The position numbers and the translations under genes are program-made. 64,000 nucleotides of DNA from Pseudophaeomoniella oleicola (taxonomy: Eukaryota > Ascomycota > Eurotiomycetes > Phaeomoniellales > Phaeomoniellaceae): assembly GCA_003868215.1 (NCBI GenBank), contig QWDQ01000004.1, positions 1-64,000 on the forward strand. The letters run 5' to 3'. The notes under the pieces were generated by a model that saw only the letters and a program-made list of their open reading frames with translations, ran no database searches and was not told the DNA's origin. Positions 53,732 to 64,000 of this stretch are shown one piece after another (positions within the stretch are counted from its first letter, which is position 1; the number at the start of each line of letters is the position of its first letter).

Positions 53732-56700
53732 ATGACTTCTGATGAAAGCAAAGACGACGTGGTGGTGCGAGAGATGAAAGCCAATACGTGGGATTTCAAG
53801 GACAAATGCAAGACCGGCCAAGACGCACCAAGGAGAAAATGGTTCAGAAATCCGTTGAAGAAGCATGTACCTCCGGTGCCGACGGAGCACAAGACGAGCC
53901 CGGAGCAGAAAGCAAATATCTTCACGCGGGTCGCCTTCGATTGGATGGCAGGAGTCCTCAGTGTAGGCTACCGACGCCCACTCACAGACCTGGATATCCC
54001 TCTGCTGAATGAGCAGCGACGTGTCGAGGCCTTCAATACAAAGATCATGCGCCTATTCCGCAAACGTGCTGCTCGCGGCGACAAGCATGCCCTCCTTCTC
54101 TCACTCAATCGTGTTTACTTCAAACAGTTCTGGGGCGCCGGGGCCTTGCAACTGGTAGCCTTCGTGGTTCAGGCGCTAAGCCCTCTCCTTCTGAAGGAGA
54201 TTGTGCTCTATGGACAAGAGGGTTACGAAGGGCGGCCGGCGCCGATCGGTCGTGGTGTTGGGCTTGTTATAGCCTTGATCATCATGCTACTGGCATCTAC
54301 CTTCATGATTAATCATGGCTTCTACCGAGGTCTTACAACAGGAGGCATGACGAGGGCGAGTTTAATCAGTCTAATCTACTCCAAAAGCTTGGTCATATCG
54401 GCAAGGGCAAAAGCTGGGGGAGATTCACTCGGCACAAAGGAGCAGCAAGGTAAAGAAAAACCAAAAAAGGGTAAAGATCGTGGCGTTAAGCATGATGCTG
54501 AAGGATGGTCGAACGGAAAAGTGATGAATTTGATGAGCACAGATACCGCCCATATCGACAACTCCTTGATGTGGATACATATGATCTGGCTTGTTCCTGT
54601 CCAACTAGTTGTCATTGTTATACAGCTGATTGTCAACCTCGGCGTGAGCGCTCTGCCTGGTCTGGCGCTTTTCCTTCTCATGACACCAGTACTGTCCGTA
54701 TGCGTGAAGAAGTTGGCAGGCAGGAGAGAGAAACTGAATCAGATAACCGACAAAAGACTGGGGCTGACTCAAGAGATCCTGCAAAGTGTCCGATTTGTGA
54801 AGTTCTTCACCTGGGAAGATAGTTTTATCGAGGAACTCAAAGCCCTACGAAGACAGGAAATCAGGGGAGTGAAGTTTCTATTGGGAATAAGGAGTGGCCT
54901 CAATGGAGTTGCAGTGGTCAGTCACTTTCTCACACACCAAGCTCTTCTTGGACTAATTGTTCGAACAGGCCACACCTGTGTTTGCTGCTATGCTTTCTTT
55001 CATAACCTATTCCCTTCTGCACACCCATTTACAAGCAGCAGATGTCTTTTCATCCTTGTCGCTCTTTTTTAGTTTACGCGTTCCCTTAAGCATGATGCCT
55101 ATGGTCTCTGCTCAGGCTATCGATGCTTATATCAGTATCGGCCGCATACAAGATTATTTACTCGCTGAAGAAGATGAAGCCAACCGCGAGGTGGACATAA
55201 ACCACGATTATGCCTTCACTCTGCAGGATGCTAGCTTTACGTGGGAGAGTCCCGCTACCAAAGCGAAGGTGGAAGAGGAGATCTCTGAAAGCCCGGACGA
55301 AGCTGGAGGTCGACAAGAAACGATTGACCCCGAAAAAGGTCTCGTATCAGATTCTGTCACTGCCTCGAAACTTAACGAAACGTTCAACTTCGATAAGTTG
55401 AACCTCCAAGTTTCTCGGGAGGAACTTATCGCCGTAGTAGGTAGCGTGGGGAGCGGCAAAACATCTCTCTTAGCGGCGTTAGCCGGGGAAATGCGCAACA
55501 TAGGAGGAACTGTGGCTCAGGGCGCGGCGATGGCTTACTGCCCTCAGTATGCATGGATCCAGAATGCCACCGTCAAAGACAACATCACTTTCGGCCGACC
55601 ACTTGATCAGAGATGGTACGACTCGGTGGTCGACGGCTGTGCACTGCGTGCCGATTTTGACATGCTCCCTGCCGGGGACATGACCCACGTCGGAGAACGC
55701 GGAATTACTCTAAGCGGAGGACAAAAGCAGAGGTTGAACATCGCTCGAGCCATATATTCCAATGCACCGATCGTGCTGCTGGACGATCCCTTGAGCGCCG
55801 TCGATGCACACGTAGGACGACATATCTTCAGCGAAGCGATCTGCGGGTTGATGAGAGGGAAATGCCGTGTTCTGGCCACGCATCAACTCCACGTCCTGGA
55901 CCGTTGCGATAGAATCATGTTCATGAAGAACGGCAAGATTGACACCATCGGTACGTATCAGGAACTCAAGGCCAGCAATCCCGAGTTCCGACAAATGTTA
56001 GCCATGTCCGCGACAGATGATGAGGAGCAGACGGAAGAAGCTGATGCTGAGCCACAAATCCATGACCAAGGCCTCCCAGCTGACAGGGAGACTGAGCTTC
56101 CAATTGAAAAAGTAGAGTCGAAGATCGTGGACGCTGGTGAGGAAGCTGAAAAGGGAGAGTTGATGCAGAAGGAGGAGAAGGGTGAAAAGGGTACCGACTG
56201 GCGTGTTTGGCGTGCGTACTTGGAAGCCAGCGGAGGCCTGTGGATGGCACCCTTGGTATTCAGCCTTATCTCTATTGCTCAGGTCTGCAACATCGTCAGT
56301 ACAGTGTGGTTGGGGTACTGGACTAGCGATTCGCTGTCTGTTGGGAACGGCATCTATGTGAGTCGTCCGCACTTTCATCCTATATCCTCCTACGTCGACA
56401 CTTTCGGCGATACTGTCCAGACTTCCATGTACGAGTCCATGGCCATTCTTGAGTCATCATCTCCAACCGTCAACCATTTGCGAACAAGAAATACTAACAT
56501 ATCTCAATCTGCCAAACAGATCGCCGTGTACGCTGTCCTTGCCGCCTTACAGGCAGTTGCCATGTTCGGTTTCGCCATCGCCTTGACCATCGGCGGTGCA
56601 ACAGCCAGCAAGCGTCTACTGCAACAAGCTATGACCCGAATCCTCTCCGCTCCTATGTAAGATCATATTCCTATCAATCCTTCAATCGACAGCATCTGCA

Positions 56701-58502
56701 TATACATGTCTTGGTACTGACCCTTCTCTCTCTAGGTCATTCTTCGATACGACCCCTCTTGGCAGGATCGTCAACAGGTTCTCGAAAGACGTCGATGTCT
56801 TGGACAATTTTCTGTCCGAGTCGATACGAATGTATTTGTTTACTGTTGTGCAGATTTTCTCGATATTCATCTTGATTTTCGTCTACTTTCCAGAAGTAAG
56901 CCAGCCCTCTTCCTCCCTTTCAAGCGTCTCTTCATTCATTTTATCCCTCTACATACCTGTTGTTCCTCTAGGTGACCTTGCATCTGACCTTTTTACTTCT
57001 GCAGTTTATCGCAGCGTTCGTCCCTCTCTGTTTAGTCTACTATTTTGTCGCGGCTTACTACCGTGCATCGGCTCGTGAGATTCAACGATGTGAATCTGTC
57101 CTACGATCTGTCGTATTTTCCCGCTTCAGCGAGAGCCTGACGGGTACTTCGACCATACGAGCCTACGGTGTTGGTCCGCTTCACCAGAGACGGATCGACG
57201 ATGCCATCAATTCGATGGACGCCGCCTACTTTCTCAAATTCTCGGCCCAAGCGTGGCTCAGTATCCGCCTCGATGTTATCGGCATACTGCTCGCTTTTGT
57301 CGCCGGCATGTTGGTCGTCACCAGTCGCTTCGGCCTTAAGCCCAGCGTGGCTGGTCTGGTGTTGACGTACATGCTTCAAGTCATTGGCATGGTGCAGTGG
57401 ATGATCAAGCTTCTCGCAGACGTCGAGAACTCGATGAACTCGACGGAACGCCTTCACGAATATGGCCACGATATCCCTTGTGAATCGGATGTCGTGTCTA
57501 CCGAATCTGCTGTGTCACCGGAGTGGCCGGACCGTGGTGACATTCATTTCAGAAATGTGCAAATGCGTTACCGCGAGGGTCTGCCGTTGGCTCTGAAAGG
57601 ACTCGATCTTGACGTCAAAGCCGGAGAGAGGATCGGTGTGGTTGGCAGGACCGGTTCGGGAAAATCCTCCATCATGGCGTGTCTTTTCCGCCTGGTTGAA
57701 CTCTGTGATGGCAGCATTGAAATCGACGGGGTCGACATTTCCAAAGTCAAGATTCGTCGCCTGCGCAAGAGTCTTTCCATTATTCCACAAGGTGAGTTGA
57801 CTATCCATACGTGCAAATATCTAGTAACTAATCCTATATCCGACAGATCCCACATTGTTCCGTGGAACTGTGCGTAGCAACCTCGATCCTTTCAACGAAC
57901 ACACCGATCTCGAGCTCTGGCACGTCTTGCAGCAAGCCTATCTCGTGCCAATGACAAAAGACAACACTACCACCAAAGACCTCAGCAACAATCGCGCCGA
58001 CGACGACGACGATGAAAACTCTTCAGACTCTCAAACCATCGCTCCCTCTCCCTCTCCATCTCCTCCTCTCACCAAAACCACCCCCTCCACTTCCTCCTCA
58101 TCTTCATCATCTCTCAACCTCGCCCAAACCCCCCTCACCCTCTCCACGCCCGTCTCGGAAGAAGGCCTAAACTTCTCCCTCGGCCAACGCCAACTCCTCG
58201 CCCTCTCCCGCGCCCTCGTCCGCTCCTCCCGCATCATCATCTGCGACGAAGCAACCTCGTCGATCGACGAAGAGACCGACCGCAAGATCCAAGAGACGAT
58301 GGCGCACGGGTTCCGCGGTCGCACGGTGCTGTGTATCGCGCACCGACTGCAAACGATCATCAACTACGACCGCGTCGTCGTCATTGATGCGGGGCGCATC
58401 GTCGAGGTCGGGGAGCCGTTTGAGCTGTGGAGGAAGGAGGGGACGGTGTTTAGGGGGATGTGTGATCATGCGAAGATTCGGAGGGAGGGGTTTGGGAAGT
58501 GA
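53732..58502 (+). CDS. ABC transporter, ABCC (MRP/Yor1-like) full transporter
   Basis: ATP-driven exporter, probably plasma membrane or vacuolar. Six exons (53732-54916, 54969-56357, 56520-56656, 56736-56895, 56972-57791 and 57847-58502) give 1448 aa in TMD1-NBD1-TMD2-NBD2 order, without the extra TMD0 of long MRPs, as in Yor1. NBD1: Walker A GSVGSGKTSLL, signature LSGGQKQRLNIARA, Walker B IVLLDDPLSAVDAHV with Asp replacing the catalytic Glu, normal for ABCC. TMD2 includes APMSFFDTTPLGRIVNRFSKD. NBD2: Walker A GRTGSGKSSIM, QDPTLFRGTVRSNLDPF, signature NFSLGQRQLLALSRA, Walker B IIICDEATSSIDEETD. An unusual low-complexity Asp/Ser/Pro/Thr insertion of about 60 residues lies in NBD2 before the signature. 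The 162-nt third-exon-side intron (56358-56519) is open in frame and is easily miscalled as coding. Confidence 0.94.
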
Positions 58503-59216
58503 GTACCTACCTAGGAGTAAAATAGTAGCCAACAGGCGTTGCAGTATTATGATGTAAGTACCTAATTACCTAGTATAGACATGGGATAGAAAGAATACAT
58601 AGACTCACTCATAGACCAGGGAAAGGATGGGGTTGAGGTTGGGGGCGCCGGAATTAACGGACGAACATAAATTACTGTAACCCAAACCAAACACTCACTC
58701 TCTCTCTTTCTCCGCGCAAACACCGCCCGGGTCTGACTAAAGTACTTACTGTAATTGACAACTTAGTTACACGGCGGTGCACTGCAGCCTTTGAAGATTC
58801 ACCTGATGAGTCAGTCAGTAATTATTAGGAGTAGTGAGTCACTACTAGTTAGTTAGTTACTGTAGCCGCTTTCCCTTCCGCCCCCAAGACAACAAAGGAT
58901 GGCGGGCGAGCGAGCGGCGGAGTTAACGGTGGAAAAAAAGAGAGAGTGAGAGTGAGAGAGGATAACAACAACGGAATCATTGGAAGGGGGAATGGAACAT
59001 TTGTATAAATAATTGATATGAGCGATCCGGGATGGATTTGAAGGAAGGAAAAGGAGAAAAGGGAATGTAAAGAAAGCAAAACATATCAATCCAAGAATTA
59101 CTTAGGTACTACAGTACTTTGGTTAACAGTCCCTTTTCTATCTAATATCTTCAATTTAATCCCTTAGTCAATTGGCATTCAATCAAATAGGACTACTAGG
59201 TACTAGGGAGGGTATC
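58503..59216. other. Intergenic with TAGG/AG-rich repeats
   Basis: Promoter side of the beta-lactamase-family gene. It contains TACCTACCTAGG at about 58504-58516, CT- and AG-rich tracts near 58690-58712 and 58935-58960, and repeated TTAGT near 58845-58860. No gene. Confidence 0.5.
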
Positions 59217-60521
59217 ATGGCCACCACCGCCTCCGACAACGACAGCACCACCATCGAAACCGATTTCCGCGCCGCCATCTCCAGCGGCAAAATCCACGGC
59301 GCCGTCCTCTGCGCGACCGACTCGGGCCACAACTTCGTGTACAACGCCGCGCTCGGCACGCGTACTTTACTGTCTGGCGAAAAAGTGCCCCAGCGTCTCG
59401 ATGATGTGTTGTTCCTGGCGTCGGCGACGAAGTTGATCGCGACAGTTGCGGCGCTGCAGTGCGTCGAGGATGGGTTGTTGACGTTGGATGGTGGGGACCT
59501 GAAGGAGTGGGCGCCGGAGTTGGGGGAGAAGAAGGTGATTACGGGGTGGAGCAGCGGGAAGGGAGAGGATGGGGAAGAGGAGAAGCCGGTGTTCGAGGAG
59601 CAGATCAGGCCGATTACGTTGGAGATGTTGCTCACGCATAGTTCGGGGGTTTGTTACGATTTTATCAATCCGCATGTTGGCAAGTGGAGTCAGAAGTTCA
59701 ATGCTCCGCAGGAAGGCAAGAAGCGTCCGGTCGAGGAGGCGTTTTGTTACCCGCTCGGATTCCAGCCGGGCACGAGTTGGATGTACGGCCCCGGTGTCGA
59801 CTGGGCGGGCCGGATCGTCGAGCGTGTGACGGGTCGTACGCTGGGCGAACACATGCAGCAACGCATCTGCGCGCCGCTCGGCATCACCGACGCACAGTTC
59901 TATCCGGTCACGCGCGAAGACCTGCGCGCGCGGCTCGTCGATCTCAACCCGGAGGACCCCGAGAGCACGGGGCGTGCGGTCCTCGGCGGGAGCGCGGAAA
60001 TGAACAAGCGCGCACAGGGCGACTTTGGCGGCCACGGCCTGTTCATGCCCGGGTGCGACTACGTGAAGGTGCTGCACTCGTTGCTCGCCAACGACGGGAA
60101 AATCCTGCGTCCGGACACCGTCGACTCGATGTTCTCCGAGCACCACCTCACCCCCGCCGCGACCGCCGGCCACCAATCCGCCCTCTCGTCCCCCATGGGC
60201 GTCTTCTTCCGCGTCGGCATCGAGCCCGACACAAAAGCCAGCTACGGGTTGGGCGGGCTGTTGACGCTGCAGGACGTCGAGGGCTGGTATGGCGAGCGCA
60301 CGCTTACGTGGGGTGGCGGCATGACGCTCGCGTGGTTCATCGATCGTAAGAATGATCTGTGCGGTGTTGGCGCCGTGCAGACGGCGCTGCCGATCGATCA
60401 TGGGGTTATCGGGGCCTTGAAGCAGACGTTCAGGCATGATGTGTATCGGAAGCAGGCTGCGTGGAAGGAGGAGCAGAAGCAGAAGCAGAAGCAGAAGCAG
60501 AAGCAGAAGCAGACATCATGA
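59217..60521 (+). CDS. Serine beta-lactamase/transesterase-family protein (LovD-like class)
   Basis: Intron-less 434-aa protein of the class C beta-lactamase-like fold, which in fungi includes esterases and acyltransferases such as LovD. The active-site Ser-x-x-Lys is SATK at about residues 69-72, with the following helix LIATVAALQCVEDGLL. The second motif Tyr is in SWMYGPGVDWAGRIVE, and TWGGGMTLAWF near the C-terminus stands where the KTG/HTG-type triad would be. The start ATG at 59217 is preferred over the upstream in-frame 59172. The tail is a repeated Lys-Gln run encoded by an AGAAGC hexanucleotide repeat (about 60475-60511). Codons are strongly G/C-ending, producing a long empty antisense ORF. 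Substrate unknown. Confidence 0.9.
   Translation: MATTASDNDSTTIETDFRAAISSGKIHGAVLCATDSGHNFVYNAALGTRTLLSGEKVPQRLDDVLFLASATKLIATVAALQCVEDGLLTLDGGDLKEWAPELGEKKVITGWSSGKGEDGEEEKPVFEEQIRPITLEMLLTHSSGVCYDFINPHVGKWSQKFNAPQEGKKRPVEEAFCYPLGFQPGTSWMYGPGVDWAGRIVERVTGRTLGEHMQQRICAPLGITDAQFYPVTREDLRARLVDLNPEDPESTGRAVLGGSAEMNKRAQGDFGGHGLFMPGCDYVKVLHSLLANDGKILRPDTVDSMFSEHHLTPAATAGHQSALSSPMGVFFRVGIEPDTKASYGLGGLLTLQDVEGWYGERTLTWGGGMTLAWFIDRKNDLCGVGAVQTALPIDHGVIGALKQTFRHDVYRKQAAWKEEQKQKQKQKQKQKQTS
60475..60511. repeat. AGAAGC hexanucleotide repeat in coding sequence
   Basis: About six tandem hexamers encode the C-terminal Lys-Gln repeat of the beta-lactamase-family protein. Copy number should vary between strains. 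Confidence 0.85.
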
Positions 60522-60969
60522 TGATTAAGAAGAAGAACAAGAGGGAGGAGGTCATGATGATGATAATGATGATGGAAAGGGGACGCGTTAGGAGTATAGT
60601 ATAATGAAATCTTTATATACTACTATGTATGAGTCTGCATTCTCTGCTCTGACATCTCCAATACACTTACCACCCGACACCCTCCCCCATCCTCTTCTGT
60701 CGTGACCACACAGAAATTAATGAATTATCACCCTGTTCAAACGGGGTCCTTGTACATGGGTAGAGGTAGGTAAATATCATTTGCTGGATAAGTAGGTGGT
60801 AGGGTATACAAGCTTGTCGTGACAACGAGATTGAGGGTCGCCTTGATGTATAAAATTAGAGTCCATGAACGATACATAACGTTTTTCAACCCTCTACGTA
60901 CTAGTAGGTACTGATCGATGACCTACCTGCCTTTCAATCTGCAAATGTCGATTCCACCACTGTCCAAGT
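60522..60969. other. Convergent 3' gap
   Basis: AAGAAG/GATGAT simple-sequence patches follow the lactamase stop, and TAGGTAGGT words lie near 60760-60800 and 60900-60930. No gene. Confidence 0.5.
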
Positions 60970-62859
60970 TCAACCCCCGATATGATGTTCGACGCCCTTC
61001 TCTTGACTCTCCATCCCCTCCTGTGGCTTCCCCTGCGGGTCCAAGCCAATATTGAACCGATCGCCCATCGGTCCGACGACGTCCAACACCGCGCCATAAT
61101 CATGTTTGCCGGTGTATATCTCGATCACTCGCAGTCGGTCCGGGATGTGGAAGTCCTTGTCTTCGACGATGAGGTTGTGGAATTCTTGGGGAGTGCGGAT
61201 CTTGTAGGTTTGGGTACGGTGGGAGTTGGTCTCGTCGAAGAATTGCGGCAGGAGTTGGTAGTTCCAGGGCATGATGTCATTATAATGTGCGTCGGCGCCG
61301 TGGATCGAGCGCTCGATTGCGTAGCCGTCGTTGTTTATTATGAAGCTGTGGCATAGGGTGGTTAGTCCATTGATCCCAATCCATCACCTGTGTTGACCTA
61401 TAAATTGACTTACATATAGCCATTGGTATTATATCTCAGATAGTCCCCAAAAGCTTGAGCAGTCATCTGGAAACTTCCATCGCCGGTGAAAAGGATATTT
61501 CGCTTGTGCTTGGGAGAACCAATCTCGTTAGCTGCCACAAATGCTCCAAGTGCAGCACCGGTTGCAAAACCAATGCTTCCCCAAAGTTTTTGCGTTACGT
61601 GAGTTATATTCTCCGGGAAATGAGCTCGACGAATGTTGATGCCAGCTGTCCCCGTTTCTGTGACCAGGACATCACCCGGTTGCAGGAGACGGGTCACATA
61701 TGTGAACAACCAATCGGACTTGATGACTGAGCCCTCAGGCGGTGTTAAATCTGGCAAAGGTTTTGCTGGCAGTTTGGGCTGTGAAGGGAACTTGAAAAGC
61801 GCTTCGTGTTCCGTGTTATGCAAACAATCCACTATCGCCTTCATGTTCATGCGGTATTCCTCTCCATCGATTTCCATATGTGTACGATGAAACATGACCG
61901 TTGTCTTACCCTTTAGATGTTGTACTGCGTTGGGTGCATTGAGGTCATTTAGAAATGGGCCAAACCACAGGATACAATCTGACTTGACCACGAGCTGCTG
62001 AGTCTCCATACTTGTACCCATACCAGGATAGTGACCGGCAAACAGCCTGTGGCTTTCATTGACAGCACCTTTACTCATACTCGTTTCGACGAAAGGAATG
62101 TTGAACTTTTCCACTACAGCCATTATCTGGTCTGTAGTTCTGGACCTAACTGCACCCGCATCGATTACTGCAACTGGGGTTTTGCTTGAAGCAAGCTTCT
62201 CCGCGAACGTCTTGATCGTTCGTGTCTCTTCCTCAGCATCGTGCTTTGGAAGCTCAACGTTTAGCGGCTTCAGGTCTGGCGTATCCTCTACGTAGGCGTA
62301 GCCTATATCACCTGGGACGCCGATGTAGACAGGCTGCGAATGGTAGATCATGTCATGCAAGACACGGTCAATCTCGGAAAGGGCTGTCGCGGGATCAAGC
62401 AAGACAGTGTCCGAGCAGGTGATATGCTTCGACATTTCATGGTACGCGGTGTAGTTCGGTACTCCTAGCGTATGGTGAACCACCATCTTGTCTTCAATGG
62501 CTTTCATTGCTGGGTAGCCAACAATATGAACTATTGGCAATTTCTCTGCAAACGACCCCCCGATGGCATTGAGGGCAGATAGTTCCCCTGGGCCAAAAGT
62601 GGTGATAAGGCACCCGACTCCATTGACCCTAGCGTACCCATCCGCGGCATAGCCAGCGACAAGCTCGTTCGGGTTACCCTTGAAATCCAACTCGCACTTC
62701 GGGACCAGATCCAGAAACGCAAGCTCATAATCTGACATATATCAGTCACTGTAGTCGTGGATGGGCTAGGGACAGACCTCCAGGCACTCCAAATACCGAC
62801 TTGACACCCAGCTCCTTCACACGGCGCAGGAGGTATTCCCCCACTCGGATTTTGGGCAT
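60970..62859 (-). CDS. pdcA: Pyruvate decarboxylase family, ThDP-dependent
   Basis: Cytosolic thiamine-diphosphate enzyme that decarboxylates 2-oxo acids (pyruvate to acetaldehyde, or indolepyruvate-type substrates). Three exons (62859-62778, 62731-61414 and 61345-60970) give 591 aa. Motifs: GVKSVFGVPGDYELAFLD, the ThDP-activating Glu in NELVAGYAADGYARVNG, the paired His in KMVVHHTLG, VTETGTAGIN, and the ThDP/Mg motif GDGSFQMTAQAFGDYLRY, whose end NGYIFIINNDGYAIER is completed by splicing exon 3. The C-terminus (MPWNYQLLPQFFDE) is the normal fungal PDC end with a short polar tail. A (TA)n tract lies about 10 bp upstream of the start. Housekeeping PDC is likely, although paralogues with other substrates exist. 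Confidence 0.95.
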
Positions 62860-64000
62860 GTTCTTTATATATATATATATGAGAAGATTGAAGCAAAAAG
62901 AAAAGAAAAGATCCACGATATGAAAAGCAGTCGAGATACGAGATATGACGTAGCGCTTGCTCTGAAGATTGCTTGAATGAGATGCGATTAGAGAGTATAG
63001 TCAGCCTAAGTTGAAATTAAGCAGAGTAACAACTTTTGAAGAATCGAAACAGCAATACCGGCTCTCCTTTATAGCCCATTCTCATTCCCTCCTGGATGAA
63101 TAACTTCCAACAGAAGCAAAGTAGGTACCTATCCCTCTCTTCTCTTCTTCTCCCCCTCGAACCCTGTTGTTTGTGGGGCGCGTCGTCGGCTATTCGCGGT
63201 ATGCGATAATTACCACGTATACAACCACACCCAGAGTCTGGTCTATGCCTCATTACTACCGTACAACTGTTTAGCTTGACCGGCGGTTCCGATCCGAATA
63301 GCCTGATGCCATATTACCCAGGATATGCTGAGCTAGACTGTGAAAATCTAGATGAGGTGGCGCATGGAAAATTGCAAACAGTCCAAGGGCGTGATGTTAA
63401 GTCACCCGACCTGATGAGAAGTTGATAGAACCGTCTCGCGTAATTGCTGTGTCTTTGCAGTACATTTGCTGAGACTGGGGGTGGTGCCAGGAATCACAAA
63501 AGACCTGCACTAGACAATCCAAATACCTATGGTTCCAGTGCTGGAGCCAAGTCTCCGATGGAAGTACAATTGGTGACCGTGTATGGAGCTGTCTGCGTTG
63601 TGTATTTGGGTATTTATCGAAGATCTATACTTACTTCACCGTGACGTTGGCTTGTTCCTAGTCTTAGGATCTCCTTTTGCTGTTATGAATATCGGAGTGG
63701 AAACGGTTCACATGTACGGGATGCAAAGCTGCCTACCTACCTATCTAGGTAGCCACTACCCGAGTTGACGTCGGCGAGTAGTTCGAAGGGAGACAAATAA
63801 CCCGATCATGTCATATGCAGTGATTCACTGATTTGGAAAAACTTGCTGCACTTTTGAACCAGCAGCAGGACGCCTTCTCAGTCATGATCTGGTGAATTGG
63901 TTGCCAAAATGGTATTACCGCTTGACAGCAGCATGCTAATCTCCCTATCAGTAATTGGAGAGGTGCCAATGCATGATACAACCAAAACAAAGGCAGAAAC
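62860..64000. other. Terminal 1.1 kb without a recognisable gene
   Basis: Promoter of the decarboxylase gene. It begins with a TA dinucleotide run (62866-62879) and contains TAGGTACCTA near 63123-63131 and CTACCTACCTATCTAGGTAG near 63730-63752. Short ORFs here lack support. Confidence 0.5.

Noticed and set aside
56358-56519. 54-residue in-frame insert in the ABC transporter before TMD2
   Set aside because: Bounded by GTGAGT and CAG in phase 0; removing it restores the family alignment NGIY-IAVYAVL.
59367-60437. 356-aa minus-strand ORF
   Set aside because: It lies exactly opposite the lactamase-family gene, is Arg/His-rich and domain-free, and is explained by the high GC3 of the sense gene.

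Overview
The window comes from a filamentous ascomycete (Pezizomycotina). It has short 50-110 nt GT-AG introns, Zn2Cys6 regulators, fungal-only families (UstYa/DUF3328, ToxE-type bANK regulator, Dal5-type permeases, NmrA-like proteins) and single-gene transcription units on both strands. Many intergenic gaps carry the short palindromic word TAGGTACCTA. Exons below were joined by hand from splice signals, reading phase and family motifs; start codons are the least certain part.

Layout. 0-11 kb: a KDEL receptor (ERD2), a Zn2Cys6 regulator, an NmrA-like reductase, an F-box/ankyrin protein, a Pol III-like repeat with A box, B box and hairpins, a CapA-family protein and a small secreted protein. 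11-18.5 kb: a UstYa-family oxidase hidden by two introns, a drug:H+ antiporter and a GH35 beta-galactosidase. 18.5-24.5 kb: mostly non-coding, with one small ORF, a bZIP-basic/ankyrin (bANK, ToxE-like) regulator, a 15-bp minisatellite and a secreted protein with a Cys-rich C-terminus behind a dibasic site.

25-44 kb is the most coherent block and looks like an expanded lactam-utilisation (lam) locus. It holds LamB (YcsF/PxpA family), a class II aldolase-like protein, an ornithine aminotransferase, a Zn2Cys6 regulator, a 14-exon LamA-type biotin enzyme (biotin carboxylase, KipA, KipI and biotinyl domains, without the amidase of urea amidolyase), a Dal5-type permease, a TauD-type dioxygenase and a short-chain dehydrogenase. 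LamA and LamB together carry the domains of bacterial 5-oxoprolinase PxpABC plus a carboxylase module. Clustered GATAAG words upstream of several of these genes fit control by a nitrogen GATA factor. My inference is import and ATP/biotin-dependent opening of a cyclic amide to an amino acid, possibly ornithine (which the aminotransferase would consume) or glutamate.

44-64 kb: a regulator-like protein without a zinc cluster, a Ure2-type glutathione transferase, a second Dal5-type permease, a two-exon ISG12/IFI6-family membrane protein, a six-exon ABCC transporter, a serine beta-lactamase/transesterase-family enzyme and a pyruvate decarboxylase family enzyme. The last kilobase shows no gene.
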